A stretch of DNA of 64,000 nt from Paracoccaceae bacterium (GTDB taxonomy: Bacteria; Pseudomonadota; Alphaproteobacteria; Rhodobacterales; Rhodobacteraceae), in NCBI GenBank assembly GCA_022824005.1, contig JAJEBG010000023.1:62001-126000 (forward strand), given 5' to 3'. Of the stretch, positions 9,711 through 18,210 are shown piece by piece. Position numbers and translations under genes: made by a program. The notes below the pieces were generated by a model. It saw nothing but the letters and a program-made list of their open reading frames with translations. It had not been told where the DNA came from and did not search any database. Within the stretch, counting starts at the first letter, position 1; each line of letters begins with the position of its first letter.

Positions 9711-9977
9711 ATGCCCGTTTTGTCAGACCGGATGACGGTGCTTGAAGTGACGGTCGAGATGCTGACTTCGCACAACATGGCGATGGAGGCCGATCAGGAT
9801 CAGGCGTTGAGCGACTACAGGGAAGTCGCGATCATGGCTCTTTCCCGCCGTCGCACAGCGGACGAAATGGACGATGTCGTTTAGATCCTGAATGAACGAA
9901 TTATCAAGGTTCAGGAGCATCTGCACATCATTGAGCAGATGATAAACCAACAACGTGATGAAGGAACTCGACATTGA
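9711..9977 (+). pseudogene. Small helical protein gene interrupted by TAG
   Basis: An ATG at 9711 with a strong GAGGAG ribosome site opens a frame of 57 codons that ends at TAG 9882-9884. The same frame then continues for 30 protein-like codons (ILNERIIKVQEHLHIIEQM) to TGA 9975-9977. The combined 88 residues would be mostly alpha-helical and charged, with heptad-like hydrophobic spacing (MTVLEVTVEMLTS and later IIKVQEHLHIIEQM). A CAG-to-TAG change is the simplest explanation. A genuine 57-residue protein is the alternative. Function is unknown. Confidence 0.55.
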
Positions 9978-10023
9978 CTTCCGGCGCTTCGGATTTTACG
10001 AAGTGCAGACAAATGGAGGTCAC

Positions 10024-10377
10024 ATGAACGTCAGACACATAGCCATCATGGCAACAATCATCGTCACGGTTGGTTGCCGACCAACGCCACCAATACAGGA
10101 TCAAGCTTCTGAAAACGTGGTTTCATTCCGATATCACGCATATGACAGTGTTCCCACGCTGACTGCGGCAGCACTCGACAAGGCCATGAGGCACTGTGCC
10201 AGATTCGGAAAATTCGCCAACTATAAGGGCGCGTCCGTCAGCGAGTGGACCACTGAAGAAGTCCACACGTTTGCATGTGAAGACACGAAAATCGATGACG
10301 GCGCGGTCATTGCCGGACAGTCTCGACGCCCTGACGTTTTGATTGGAGGCAGCACCTTCGTGAACGTTTATCAATAG
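10024..10377 (+). CDS. Hypothetical lipoprotein
   Basis: A 117-residue product from an ATG at 10024 preceded by GGAGGT. The N-terminus is a lipoprotein signal (MNVRHIAIMATIIVTVGC), with the lipidated cysteine at residue 18 followed by a Pro-rich linker. The mature part contains two further cysteines and the stretch MRHCARFGKFANYKG. A start further upstream at 9955 is possible but would lose the signal peptide position. It is intact, unlike its neighbours. The family was not recognised. Confidence 0.6.
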   Translation: MNVRHIAIMATIIVTVGCRPTPPIQDQASENVVSFRYHAYDSVPTLTAAALDKAMRHCARFGKFANYKGASVSEWTTEEVHTFACEDTKIDDGAVIAGQSRRPDVLIGGSTFVNVYQ

Positions 10378-10413
10378 TCTGGCGCGGACGGGCATTAACA
10401 TCAAGAAGGAACA

Positions 10414-10767
10414 ACGAAACACGTATTCGCGCTGTTGACTGCGACTGGGTGCGCCACAATCACGCACGACCCGAACGTTCCAATCACTCTTTCATTCAGC
10501 GATAGCTCGAACGGTTAGTGCAAGTTGCGGAACAAGCGTGGGAACTGGAAAGCGGATGTTCCGGGGACAGTAGATGTTCGTAGGTCCGACGATGTGCTGC
10601 ATTATGACTGCGTGAACGCCAAAGGCTTGATCGCGACGGGTGGCATACCAAGCAGGTTGGTCGGCAAGATCGTCGCAAGTGCCGTCTTCTTGGATTACGG
10701 CATTGTCGATTCAATCACTGACAAGCATCGGGAGTATCCTGCGAGTTTCGTGATCCCGATCAAGTGA
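10414..10767 (+). pseudogene. Lipoprotein gene with lost start codon and in-frame TAG
   Basis: The frame from 10414 encodes a short signal-like stretch (KHVFALLTATGCATIT) with a lipobox cysteine, but the codon where ATG is expected is ACG (10414-10416), 4 bases after AAGGAA-like sequence. A TAG at 10516-10518 interrupts it. The frame then continues cleanly (CKLRNKRGNW, TPGTV-like and hydrophobic segments) to TGA 10765-10767. The arrangement GCATIT, then Cys plus NKRG-W and a late hydrophobic segment, resembles a common family of small proteobacterial lipoproteins with unknown role. Start loss plus nonsense point to decay. Confidence 0.6.
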
Positions 10768-10775
10768 ACGAAACC

Positions 10776-11414
10776 CTACGACCGCGCACCTGATGGCAAT
10801 CCGTTATCCGCGATCAGGGACTTGTAAGGGAGGTGCTTCCGGTCAAGTCCCTTCGCGATGTTCTGCATGAGGTCAAGCGTGTCTTCGCAACGGTTGTTGT
10901 GACGGCCCGAAAGCTCGTTGACGTATCTGTGCAGGTGCTTGTGCGCCCGCTTGATGATGGCCCAATGGGACTCGATGCCGTTGGTATGGGCCTGATCTCG
11001 CACGTATTCGCTGACGCTGTGATTGACCGACTCGTGGTCGAAAGGCATCCCCGAATAGGAGGTCGAGTCGTCGCTGTAGACTTTCGCGTCAGGCGATGCC
11101 TTGTCCGCAAGGAACCCCTGCAACGTGGCCTTGTCGGTCGATTCAACGACCTTCGCGCTCACCTTGTTGGTTTCCCTGTCCTTGACCCCAACGACCGCGA
11201 CCTTGCCGACCGCGCCCCGGCCAGTGTCCTTGAGTTCCTTCCGCTTGGAATTGCTCATGTTACGTCTGCGGCCACCCATGTAGGTTTCGTCAACTTCAAC
11301 TGGTCCGGCAAAGTCCTCAAGCGCGTCCTGATTGTCCACCCAAGTCTCACGAATGCGCTGTGCCAGATACCAAGCAGTCTTCTGCGTCACTTCCAGATCG
11401 CGGCTCAACTTCAT
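10776..11414 (-). mobile_element. IS1595-family (ISXO2-like) transposase, N-terminally truncated
   Basis: The 212-residue frame is the DDE catalytic domain of an ISXO2-type transposase. VEVDETYMGG holds the first Asp, VYSDDSTSY the second, and HTNGIESHWAIIKRAHKHL the final Asn/Glu block, followed by NELSGRHNNRCED. Full members are about 300-330 residues with an N-terminal zinc ribbon of about 90 residues. Upstream of the ATG only KASP still fits the family before an in-frame TAG, so the zinc ribbon is missing. No matching terminal inverted repeats were found on both sides. This is a remnant at the right side of the island. Confidence 0.85.
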
Positions 11415-11658
11415 GGGCGACGCCTTCTATTCTGGGGCGAGCGGGTTGGTTTTGACTGTCTCTCCGCCAATACATGAGTCATCGGATGGTCGGGATGATC
11501 GGTGGCGTAGTGATGGTGGAGAGTGGCAACCAAATTGACTTAGCTGTCAGTCCCCTCTCCTCCAATACCGAAGATCCAACCAAAAAAATTGACCGGCACT
11601 CGTTCTCGGTAGGCCTCTCTGATTAGACCTCGAGAATCCGCGGCGAGATGTTTTTCTT
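11415..11658. other. Non-coding junction between IS remnant and lpxB
   Basis: This 244-base stretch holds no supported gene. It contains the sequence before the truncated transposase start and an oligopyrimidine block (CCCCTCTCCTCC near 11552-11563) that could be a degraded element end. No counterpart was found on the left side. The lpxB stop follows directly. Confidence 0.4.
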
Positions 11659-12843
11659 TCATTTTGAGAGGGATCGCTCGCCTAACTGCCGCATCACAAC
11701 ATGAGCCGGCGAGTCGCCCTTCGGTTCCTGCAATTGCTGCATGATGTCAGAAAACGTGGCGATTTGCCGCCTCTGGGCGGCTTTATCCAAACATAACTGG
11801 CGAAGCGCTTCAAGAATCAACGATGGCTGACAATTCTTGCCCAACAATTCGGGAATGATAGCCTGTCCTGAGATTATATTGGGCAAAGTGACAGAGGGAA
11901 TGCGTAAAAGAGTCGAAATGATCAGCCGTGACAAGAATTGAACGTCATAGGCTGACACGGTTGGAGTTTGAGCTGCCGCGAGTTCAAGCGTCACTGTACC
12001 CGAAGCCGCTAGTGCCAAATCAGCGGTCGAGAAAAGAGCCCATTTTTGTCGATCCTGTGGCAGTTTCAAAGCTGGATTGGGGATAAAAATTTGCCCATCG
12101 AATGGCCATTTCTTGGCTTCCTCTTGAACCCAATCACGAACCGGATCAGCGGCGGGGAGAATTACCTGATAATGAGGAAATTCGACCAAGAATTGTCTGA
12201 CTACGTTGGCAAAAACCGGACCCAAACGTTGAATCTCACTTTTCCGTGACCCTGGCAGCATCAATAGAACAGGACGGTTTGGACTCAATTGGCACGATTG
12301 TCGAATCAACTGTGTCTCTTCACATTGTGCCGCCTCCCTTTGGGCCACAGGATGGCCGACGAAAGTGGCGCTTATGCCGGCATCGCGGAGAATGTCGGGC
12401 TCGAACGGCAGCAGGGTCATCACATGATCAACCCGTTGGTAAATTTTTTTAACCCGCCCAGCCCGCCAAGCCCACACACTAGGCGAGACGTAATGGACAA
12501 TACGGAAGTTTGGCCGTCTTTGGCGAATCCGGGCCGCCAAGCGAAATGAAAAATCAGGTGAGTCGATGGTGACCAAACCATTTGCACCACTCGTGAGAGC
12601 CGCATTGGCGGTTCGTTTGATACATCTCAACAGCTGAGGAAGACGTGGGAGAACTTCGGTAATCCCGTTGACCGAAAGCTCTTCATAATCAAAAAGAGAC
12701 GTCAGACCCATCGCGCTCATCTCAGAGCCGCCAACACCCGAAAAACGAATATTTTTGTCGATCGAGAGCAACCCTCGCATCAGATGGGCACCGAGTTGAT
12801 CTCCCGATGATTCGCCAGCCACAAGAAACAAATGTCGACTCAT
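11659..12843 (-). CDS. lpxB: Lipid-A-disaccharide synthase
   Basis: LpxB joins UDP-diacylglucosamine and lipid X to form the lipid A disaccharide at the inner membrane face. The 394-residue product has the GT19 family start FLVAGESSGDQLGAHLM, the region VHYVSPSVWAWRAGRVKKI, LLPGSRKSEI and the late ALAASGTVTLELA. It overlaps the lpxI stop by 4 bases and is the last gene of the long minus-strand envelope cluster. Its 3' end now faces the island rather than gltA. Confidence 0.97.
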   Translation of the reverse strand: MSRHLFLVAGESSGDQLGAHLMRGLLSIDKNIRFSGVGGSEMSAMGLTSLFDYEELSVNGITEVLPRLPQLLRCIKRTANAALTSGANGLVTIDSPDFSFRLAARIRQRRPNFRIVHYVSPSVWAWRAGRVKKIYQRVDHVMTLLPFEPDILRDAGISATFVGHPVAQREAAQCEETQLIRQSCQLSPNRPVLLMLPGSRKSEIQRLGPVFANVVRQFLVEFPHYQVILPAADPVRDWVQEEAKKWPFDGQIFIPNPALKLPQDRQKWALFSTADLALAASGTVTLELAAAQTPTVSAYDVQFLSRLIISTLLRIPSVTLPNIISGQAIIPELLGKNCQPSLILEALRQLCLDKAAQRRQIATFSDIMQQLQEPKGDSPAHVVMRQLGERSLSK

Positions 12844-13688
12844 AAATCTGATTTGTTGAGTGACCAGATGAAAACGCCGAGACGGTCGGCTTCGGCAATG
12901 ATGTCTTGACGGTCGAGCAGTAACACTCGATTGGCCTCAATCGCGATGCCGGCAAGACCGGCCTGATGAACTTGGCGAATGGTCTGAGGACCAATGGACG
13001 GCATATCGAGCCGCAATTCCTGGTGAGGTTTTGACCCCTTATAAACGACCCCCCGCGCTTCATTGGGCAAGGGTTTGATATCATTGATCGTTTGGGCGGC
13101 AAATTTGAGCATGGCGTCGGTCCCCGATAAAGTTTCGATGGCAACACAAAGCTGACAGACAACCACCGCTGCTTGCCCCACATCAACCCGCCCCATGGCA
13201 TCGACAATGTCAACGGCCCGCTGGATATCACGGCGGTTCCCGTCATTCGGTTGGTGGCGTGTGGGTATCCAATTACCACCGGCGAGGAAGCAATCGGGTG
13301 CCAACTCATGCCCACCGATGATCTCAAAACCTTCGTTTTCAGCGACCACAACAATGTCTCGAAGCACGGTATCGTCACCCGAATAGATATCAATCAACAT
13401 ATCAGATGTATCATTTGAAGGGACGTTTGGCCTTTGTACACCGCCGGCAAAGGCCAAGTGTTGACATCCATTCTGCCGTTGTTGAGTTAAGCATTGACGA
13501 AAATTTTCCAATGTAACCTTGGAATCGATCAAATCGGAAAATTGGTCTTTGGGATCAAAACCGGGCAAAGCCATGATGCCGACTTTAACACGATGTTCAC
13601 GTAGGATTTTGATGAGTATTTCTGGATATCGACCGCTACCGGCCACCAATGCGATGCGGTCGAGTTGAACGGTCGATCGTACCATCAT
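12840..13688 (-). CDS. lpxI: UDP-2,3-diacylglucosamine pyrophosphatase LpxI
   Basis: LpxI hydrolyses UDP-2,3-diacylglucosamine to lipid X, the role filled by LpxH in gammaproteobacteria. The 282-residue product shows the family's N-terminal IALVAGSGRYPEIL, GHELAPDCFL in the middle and the C-terminal DMPSIGPQTIRQVHQAGLAG. Position between lpxA and lpxB is the conserved alphaproteobacterial arrangement, with 2 bases to lpxA and an ATGA overlap with lpxB. Confidence 0.95.
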   Translation of the reverse strand: MMVRSTVQLDRIALVAGSGRYPEILIKILREHRVKVGIMALPGFDPKDQFSDLIDSKVTLENFRQCLTQQRQNGCQHLAFAGGVQRPNVPSNDTSDMLIDIYSGDDTVLRDIVVVAENEGFEIIGGHELAPDCFLAGGNWIPTRHQPNDGNRRDIQRAVDIVDAMGRVDVGQAAVVVCQLCVAIETLSGTDAMLKFAAQTINDIKPLPNEARGVVYKGSKPHQELRLDMPSIGPQTIRQVHQAGLAGIAIEANRVLLLDRQDIIAEADRLGVFIWSLNKSDL

Positions 13689-13690
13689 CG

Positions 13691-14491
13691 TTATGGTTTA
13701 AGATACGATTTTTTGGAACCATTCCTAACAAATCGAATGACATCATCGACCAAGGCCGAGGGAGATCGCCCACCATCGGCGAGAGCGGCGACACTGTCAT
13801 CAAAAGTTTCAGAAGATTCTTTTAACCGTTGATAAGCCTGCTGCAAATCGGCAATCGCTTGATTATCTTCGCCCCGCCGTCGCAGCCCCACAATATTGAT
13901 GTTTTCAAGTTTCGCCCCAGGACCATGAACCAACCCATGCGGGATGACATCGCGTCGAACCATGCAAACTGCGCCAATGAATGCCCCAGTTCCAACGCGG
14001 ACCTCTTGGTGAACACCTGATAAGCCGCCGATCGTCACATGGTCGCCAATAATGCAGTGACCGCCTAGGGCCGCTTGATTGGCCATAATAACGGAATTTC
14101 CGACGCGGCAATCATGACCGACATGCGCCCCCGCCATGAACAGGCAATCGTCACCGACGAGCGTTTTTCCACCGCCGCCAAGTGTCCCAATATTGAGGGT
14201 CGCGCCCTCGCGGATACGATTGCGTTTGCCGACCCGTAATATGGTTTTTTCACCCCGATATTTGATGTCTTGAGGAATCTCACCGACGCAAGCAAATGGG
14301 AAAATAACCGTCCCCTCACCAATTTCAGTTTGCCCCGTGATGACAGCGTGTGACTTCACCACAACGCCGGTGTGAAGTGTCACCTCAGCGCCAATAACTG
14401 AGAAAGGACCAATCTGGCAACGCTCGCCAATGCGAGCTCCTTCTTCAACAATGGCCGTCGCATGCACGTTTGCTGTGGGTGAGATGGGCAT
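13691..14491 (-). CDS. lpxA: UDP-N-acetylglucosamine O-acyltransferase
   Basis: LpxA places the first hydroxyacyl chain on UDP-GlcNAc, beginning lipid A synthesis. The 266-residue product is a left-handed hexapeptide-repeat trimer subunit. Repeats begin at TANVHATAIVEEGARIGERC; ANQAALGGHCIIGD contains the catalytic histidine, and ENINIVGLRRRG starts the C-terminal helical domain. It lies 3 bases after fabZ. The neighbouring lpxD, another hexapeptide acyltransferase usually upstream of fabZ, is absent here. Confidence 0.97.
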   Translation of the reverse strand: MPISPTANVHATAIVEEGARIGERCQIGPFSVIGAEVTLHTGVVVKSHAVITGQTEIGEGTVIFPFACVGEIPQDIKYRGEKTILRVGKRNRIREGATLNIGTLGGGGKTLVGDDCLFMAGAHVGHDCRVGNSVIMANQAALGGHCIIGDHVTIGGLSGVHQEVRVGTGAFIGAVCMVRRDVIPHGLVHGPGAKLENINIVGLRRRGEDNQAIADLQQAYQRLKESSETFDDSVAALADGGRSPSALVDDVIRFVRNGSKKSYLKP

Positions 14492-14494
14492 GAT

Positions 14495-14971
14495 TCAGTC
14501 TTTCTCGTCCTTGGATTCCCAGAAAGCTGTAATATCCGCCTCGGCCGATAATTGGCCCTCCACCATGGCTTTACCATTGAATTTCCAAACCTGCCCACGA
14601 TGACGCGAGACTGACAGATGCAATTCAAGGACATCACCGGGAACCACCATTCGGCGAAATTTCGCGTTATCAAGGGCCATCAGATAAATGCCGATTTCCC
14701 GATCTATCATATCGAGAGTAAAATTGACCAAGATTGCCGCGGTTTGCGCCATTGATTCCACAATAGCAATACCCGGCATCACGGGATTGTTAGGGAAATG
14801 GCCGGTAAAATAGGGTTCATTCTGCGTCACATTCTTGACACCAATGGCGCTTTTTCCACTTTCAATCGAATGCACTTTATCGACGAGCAAGAATGGATAC
14901 CGGTGGGGGATCATGCGTCGAATCATCTGATGATCAATGACGATGGAGGATTCATGTGTTTTGTTTGTCAT
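14495..14971 (-). CDS. fabZ: 3-hydroxyacyl-ACP dehydratase FabZ
   Basis: FabZ dehydrates 3-hydroxyacyl-ACP in fatty acid elongation and competes with LpxA/LpxD for the same substrate. The 158-residue product shows IPHRYPFLLVDKV, the catalytic His in YFTGHFPNNPVMPG, and the Glu in GIAIVESMAQTA. The ATG at 14971 is chosen because it overlaps the preceding stop as ATGA; an upstream GTG at 14983 is possible but less natural. Confidence 0.97.
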   Translation of the reverse strand: MTNKTHESSIVIDHQMIRRMIPHRYPFLLVDKVHSIESGKSAIGVKNVTQNEPYFTGHFPNNPVMPGIAIVESMAQTAAILVNFTLDMIDREIGIYLMALDNAKFRRMVVPGDVLELHLSVSRHRGQVWKFNGKAMVEGQLSAEADITAFWESKDEKD

Positions 14972-15639
14972 GACTCGAACCACTCTTTACGACACCTCTC
15001 CGAATTCTCTGAAAGGCCATTGATGTTATCATCAGTCAAACGGATCAAGTCGAGAGCCGGTTGATAACTCGGGTTCGCACGACCATCGCCAAACTCGCTG
15101 TTCATTAACCCAATGAAGAGTTCCGTTAAATCAAAACGTGCGTCAAAGAAAACGACTTGATTGCTCTCAACGACGAAATTAACACCCTCTCGATTGGCAA
15201 AACTTTGGGTCATTGACGCCAAAGCCTTTTGGTAACGCGACTGCTCGCCACGATACCATTCCGTCAGTTGATTTTCTTTCTCATCTTGTGATCCACGACG
15301 CCTTTCCGCGGTAGCGGCGAACCGAATTCTCAATTCATTGAATTCATCTTCGTTTAGAGTGGGTTTCAGCTGCAATAAACGATTCTCTTCAACGGTCAGC
15401 ACGCAGTCAAAAAATCTATTTTGCTGCTCTAATTGTTTGATGGCACCTTGATTCTCTTGCTCGATTCGACGCCCAAAATCTGAGCGACGGTAGGTGCCAA
15501 TTGAGTCCAAAACCGCCAGATTAATTGAGCGCGAGCTTTGAAAATCGGAAAAACGACTCGTTTGAGAAGATGCACCTAAAGCGAACGATACCAAAAAAAT
15601 GACATAAGCGATGGCAAGACGCCCTTTGATCCCCATCAT
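14968..15639 (-). CDS. Skp/OmpH-family periplasmic chaperone
   Basis: The 223-residue product has an N-terminal signal peptide (AIAYVIFLVSFALGAS) and a central charged, coiled-coil-rich region with many Glu, Gln and Arg residues, as in Skp. Skp holds unfolded outer membrane proteins on the way to BamA. It lies 4 bases downstream of bamA and overlaps fabZ by 4 bases. Sequence identity to classical Skp is not obvious by eye, so the assignment rests on position, signal peptide and helical content. lpxD normally follows this gene but is absent. Confidence 0.75.
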   Translation of the reverse strand: MMGIKGRLAIAYVIFLVSFALGASSQTSRFSDFQSSRSINLAVLDSIGTYRRSDFGRRIEQENQGAIKQLEQQNRFFDCVLTVEENRLLQLKPTLNEDEFNELRIRFAATAERRRGSQDEKENQLTEWYRGEQSRYQKALASMTQSFANREGVNFVVESNQVVFFDARFDLTELFIGLMNSEFGDGRANPSYQPALDLIRLTDDNINGLSENSERCRKEWFES

Positions 15640-15643
15640 GGAA

Positions 15644-18049
15644 TTAGAATCTCGAAGCCACAGCTAAATCAAAAGTTTGGGTCCTATCGTAAATTTCATG
15701 CTGGAGCGGTTTGGTAAAGTTAAGGCGCAAGGGTCCAAAAAGCGTATCCCAGAATAGAGAGAAGCCCACCGAGGTGCGAAGTTTGAATCCGTCATCCACC
15801 ACGCACCAAGACGCTTGAACCGGGTCGGCACATTGAGTGTCGTCAAGGCCCCAAACCGAGCCCATGTCGTAAAAAAAGCCTCCGTCAAGACCAATTTCAG
15901 CAGGAAGGCCAATTGGGAATCGACTCTCAAGCCGCATAGCGGTGAAATAGTTTCCACCGAGTGAGTCAAGATAAATCCGGTTGAGTGTGCCGTTCTGATT
16001 GGATCGAACGACAAAATCTCGAGGACCAATTCCATTATTGCCAAAGCCACGCATCAACCCTGTTGTCATCCGAAACCGGTCACGAACACGCGTGTTTCCA
16101 CTCAATGCCGCGACAACACCCCCTTCGAGTTCACCGGTGAGAGTTATATTTCCATCCCATATGATGGTCTGTGCGCCCACCCTACCCGTTGTGGTCAAAA
16201 CGGTCGATTGATCTTGCAAGCCTTGGTGAATTTCCTGACCGAAGTTGAGGACATATCCCGTATCTGGATTGAAACTCGTCCGACGGCTGTCATAATTCAA
16301 CCCATAATTGATGAAGACTGAATCGGCGTCTCCGCGTTTAAAGTCGTTTTGCAGTATGCGGGAGAGAGTGGCCACATTCTGAACCCTGAAGGTCGAAACT
16401 CCCGCCCCGACTCTAAGGCGAGTTTCCTCGGAAATCGGGAAGGCGAGACCGCCACTAACTTGCCATCTCTCGGTGTTGAAGAACTGGCCCGCCCCTCTCG
16501 TTCTTTGCAATGAGGTGGAGAGTTGCAGAGAAACCTCTCGGTCAAGGAATCGGGGCTCAGTAAATGACAACGTATAGGTGGCATTGTCGCCTGTCTCCAA
16601 TCCAAAACTCAATCTTTGACCGCGCCCAAGAAAATTCCTTTCAACGATCGAAAACTTACCCGTCACCCCCGAATCTTGTGACCAAGCACCGCCAAAACTC
16701 AACGAACCAGTCGGTGCTTCTTCCACATTGACTTTGACGACAGCTTGATCGGGCGATGATCCTTGACTACTAGTCACTTCAACGTTGCCAAATAAACCGA
16801 GGGCTCGAATGCGATCGGCCGCGTCCCTGATTTCACGCTCATTGAAGGGGTCTCCTTCAGCAATTTTGAATTCGCGACGAATCACCCGATCCAAAGTTGT
16901 GGTATTGCCGCCAATATCAATCCGTTCAACAAAGGCGCGTTTGCCACGATGAATTCGAAAATTCACGTCGATCTTGCGGTTTTCAATGTCGATTTTCTCA
17001 ACCGGTTCCACAAAAACAAATCGAAGGGCATTCTGTTTGGCAAGAAATTCCATCCTTCGGAGTCCGTCGCGGACGATATTTGGTGAGTAAACGTCTCCCC
17101 TCTCGCCGCGGAATTGGCGCAAATATGTGGGCGCATCAACGCCATCAACTTCACTGGTCGCGGTGATTTGTCCAAAAGTGTATTGAGGCCCCTCTCGCAC
17201 TGTAAAGGTCACAAAAAAGGCATCGCGTTCTGGCGTTGTCTCGGCGGAAACCGACAATATCTTGAAACTCGCGTATCCTCGGTCGTTATAAAATTCAGTG
17301 AGCAACTGACGGTCAAGCTCGATGCGCTCTTCAACGTAAACATCACTCTTGACTAACGTCCGCAGAAATCCAGCCTCTTTAGAGGCCAACTCGCGGCGGA
17401 GGCGTACTCCTGAAAAGGCGCGATTGCCAATAAAACTGATCCGCTCTGTCTCAACGACCTGACTCTCTGCCACTTCAAAAACCAAGTCCACTCGATTGTC
17501 TTCACGACGAATAATTTTGGGTGACACATCAGCGGCTAGTCGTCCCACGCGACGATACAAGCCAGACATGGCGACGGCATCTTGTTCGGCCTGTGAAGGA
17601 AGGTAGACGCGACGGGGGGCTGATTGAACAACGGAAAGAAGTTGTTCATCTTTGAGGCGTCTGTTGCCCTCCACCGAAATCTCATTGATGGTCGGGAACT
17701 CAACGACGTCTATGATCAAATCCCGTCCTTCGGGCCTGATCTCAATTGACTCAAAGAGCGCGGCGTTTGATATTCGACGATAGGCAGACCCCAATTCATC
17801 GATCGTGACTCGTCCCTCGGAGGGCAGATTGGCAATCCGCAAAATACTGTTGCTATCGATCCGTGCATTTCCCCCGACAATCACCTGATCATAATCGTAG
17901 GTTTGCGCGAATGTCGGCGAGATGTTGAGCACGGCCATGATCAACATCAACAATAGGCCTCTGCCAATGGCACAATGCTGACGACTCATGCAGCAATTCA
18001 ATCGTAATGCTTTGGTCAATGCTAAAACTCCCCTCACCAACCGACTCAT
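15644..18049 (-). CDS. bamA: Outer membrane protein assembly factor BamA
   Basis: BamA is the central beta-barrel of the outer membrane protein insertase. The 801-residue product has a signal peptide in the first 50 residues (GLLLMLIMAVLNISPTFA), five POTRA repeats (for example ISVEGNRRLKDEQLLSVVQ and RIDIGGNTTTLDRVIRREF) over roughly residues 50-420, then the 16-strand barrel with RFPIGLPAEIGLDGG and a C-terminal Phe (DLAVASRF). The ATG at 18049 has GGAAAT upstream. It follows rseP by 161 bases, enough for its own promoter. Confidence 0.97.
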   Translation of the reverse strand: MSRLVRGVLALTKALRLNCCMSRQHCAIGRGLLLMLIMAVLNISPTFAQTYDYDQVIVGGNARIDSNSILRIANLPSEGRVTIDELGSAYRRISNAALFESIEIRPEGRDLIIDVVEFPTINEISVEGNRRLKDEQLLSVVQSAPRRVYLPSQAEQDAVAMSGLYRRVGRLAADVSPKIIRREDNRVDLVFEVAESQVVETERISFIGNRAFSGVRLRRELASKEAGFLRTLVKSDVYVEERIELDRQLLTEFYNDRGYASFKILSVSAETTPERDAFFVTFTVREGPQYTFGQITATSEVDGVDAPTYLRQFRGERGDVYSPNIVRDGLRRMEFLAKQNALRFVFVEPVEKIDIENRKIDVNFRIHRGKRAFVERIDIGGNTTTLDRVIRREFKIAEGDPFNEREIRDAADRIRALGLFGNVEVTSSQGSSPDQAVVKVNVEEAPTGSLSFGGAWSQDSGVTGKFSIVERNFLGRGQRLSFGLETGDNATYTLSFTEPRFLDREVSLQLSTSLQRTRGAGQFFNTERWQVSGGLAFPISEETRLRVGAGVSTFRVQNVATLSRILQNDFKRGDADSVFINYGLNYDSRRTSFNPDTGYVLNFGQEIHQGLQDQSTVLTTTGRVGAQTIIWDGNITLTGELEGGVVAALSGNTRVRDRFRMTTGLMRGFGNNGIGPRDFVVRSNQNGTLNRIYLDSLGGNYFTAMRLESRFPIGLPAEIGLDGGFFYDMGSVWGLDDTQCADPVQASWCVVDDGFKLRTSVGFSLFWDTLFGPLRLNFTKPLQHEIYDRTQTFDLAVASRF

Positions 18050-18210
18050 TTATAAATTTCCATTCACGCGTTGTCAAAATAAATGCAACTTAGTAGATTG
18101 CCGCCGTACGCCCAAAGAGGCTTCAGATAGTGGGTTTATTTTGACCCGTGGCCTCACTCAATAAGATTAAGGCAAGTCAAACATCGAAATCGCTATCTTT
18201 ATTCTCAATC

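Noticed and set aside
7895-10767. Stop-codon recoding as an explanation for in-frame TGA and TAG in island genes
   Set aside because: Both TGA and TAG are involved, one gene also has a frameshift and another a lost start codon, and the neighbouring genes use both stops normally. Decay explains all of this more simply.
10833-11477. A 214-codon open frame on the plus strand
   Set aside because: It is antisense to the transposase, which has clear DDE-family motifs; the plus-strand product resembles nothing and has no ribosome site.
11536-11563. Possible right inverted repeat of the IS remnant
   Set aside because: The sequence looks like an element end, but no matching sequence was found on the left side of the transposase.
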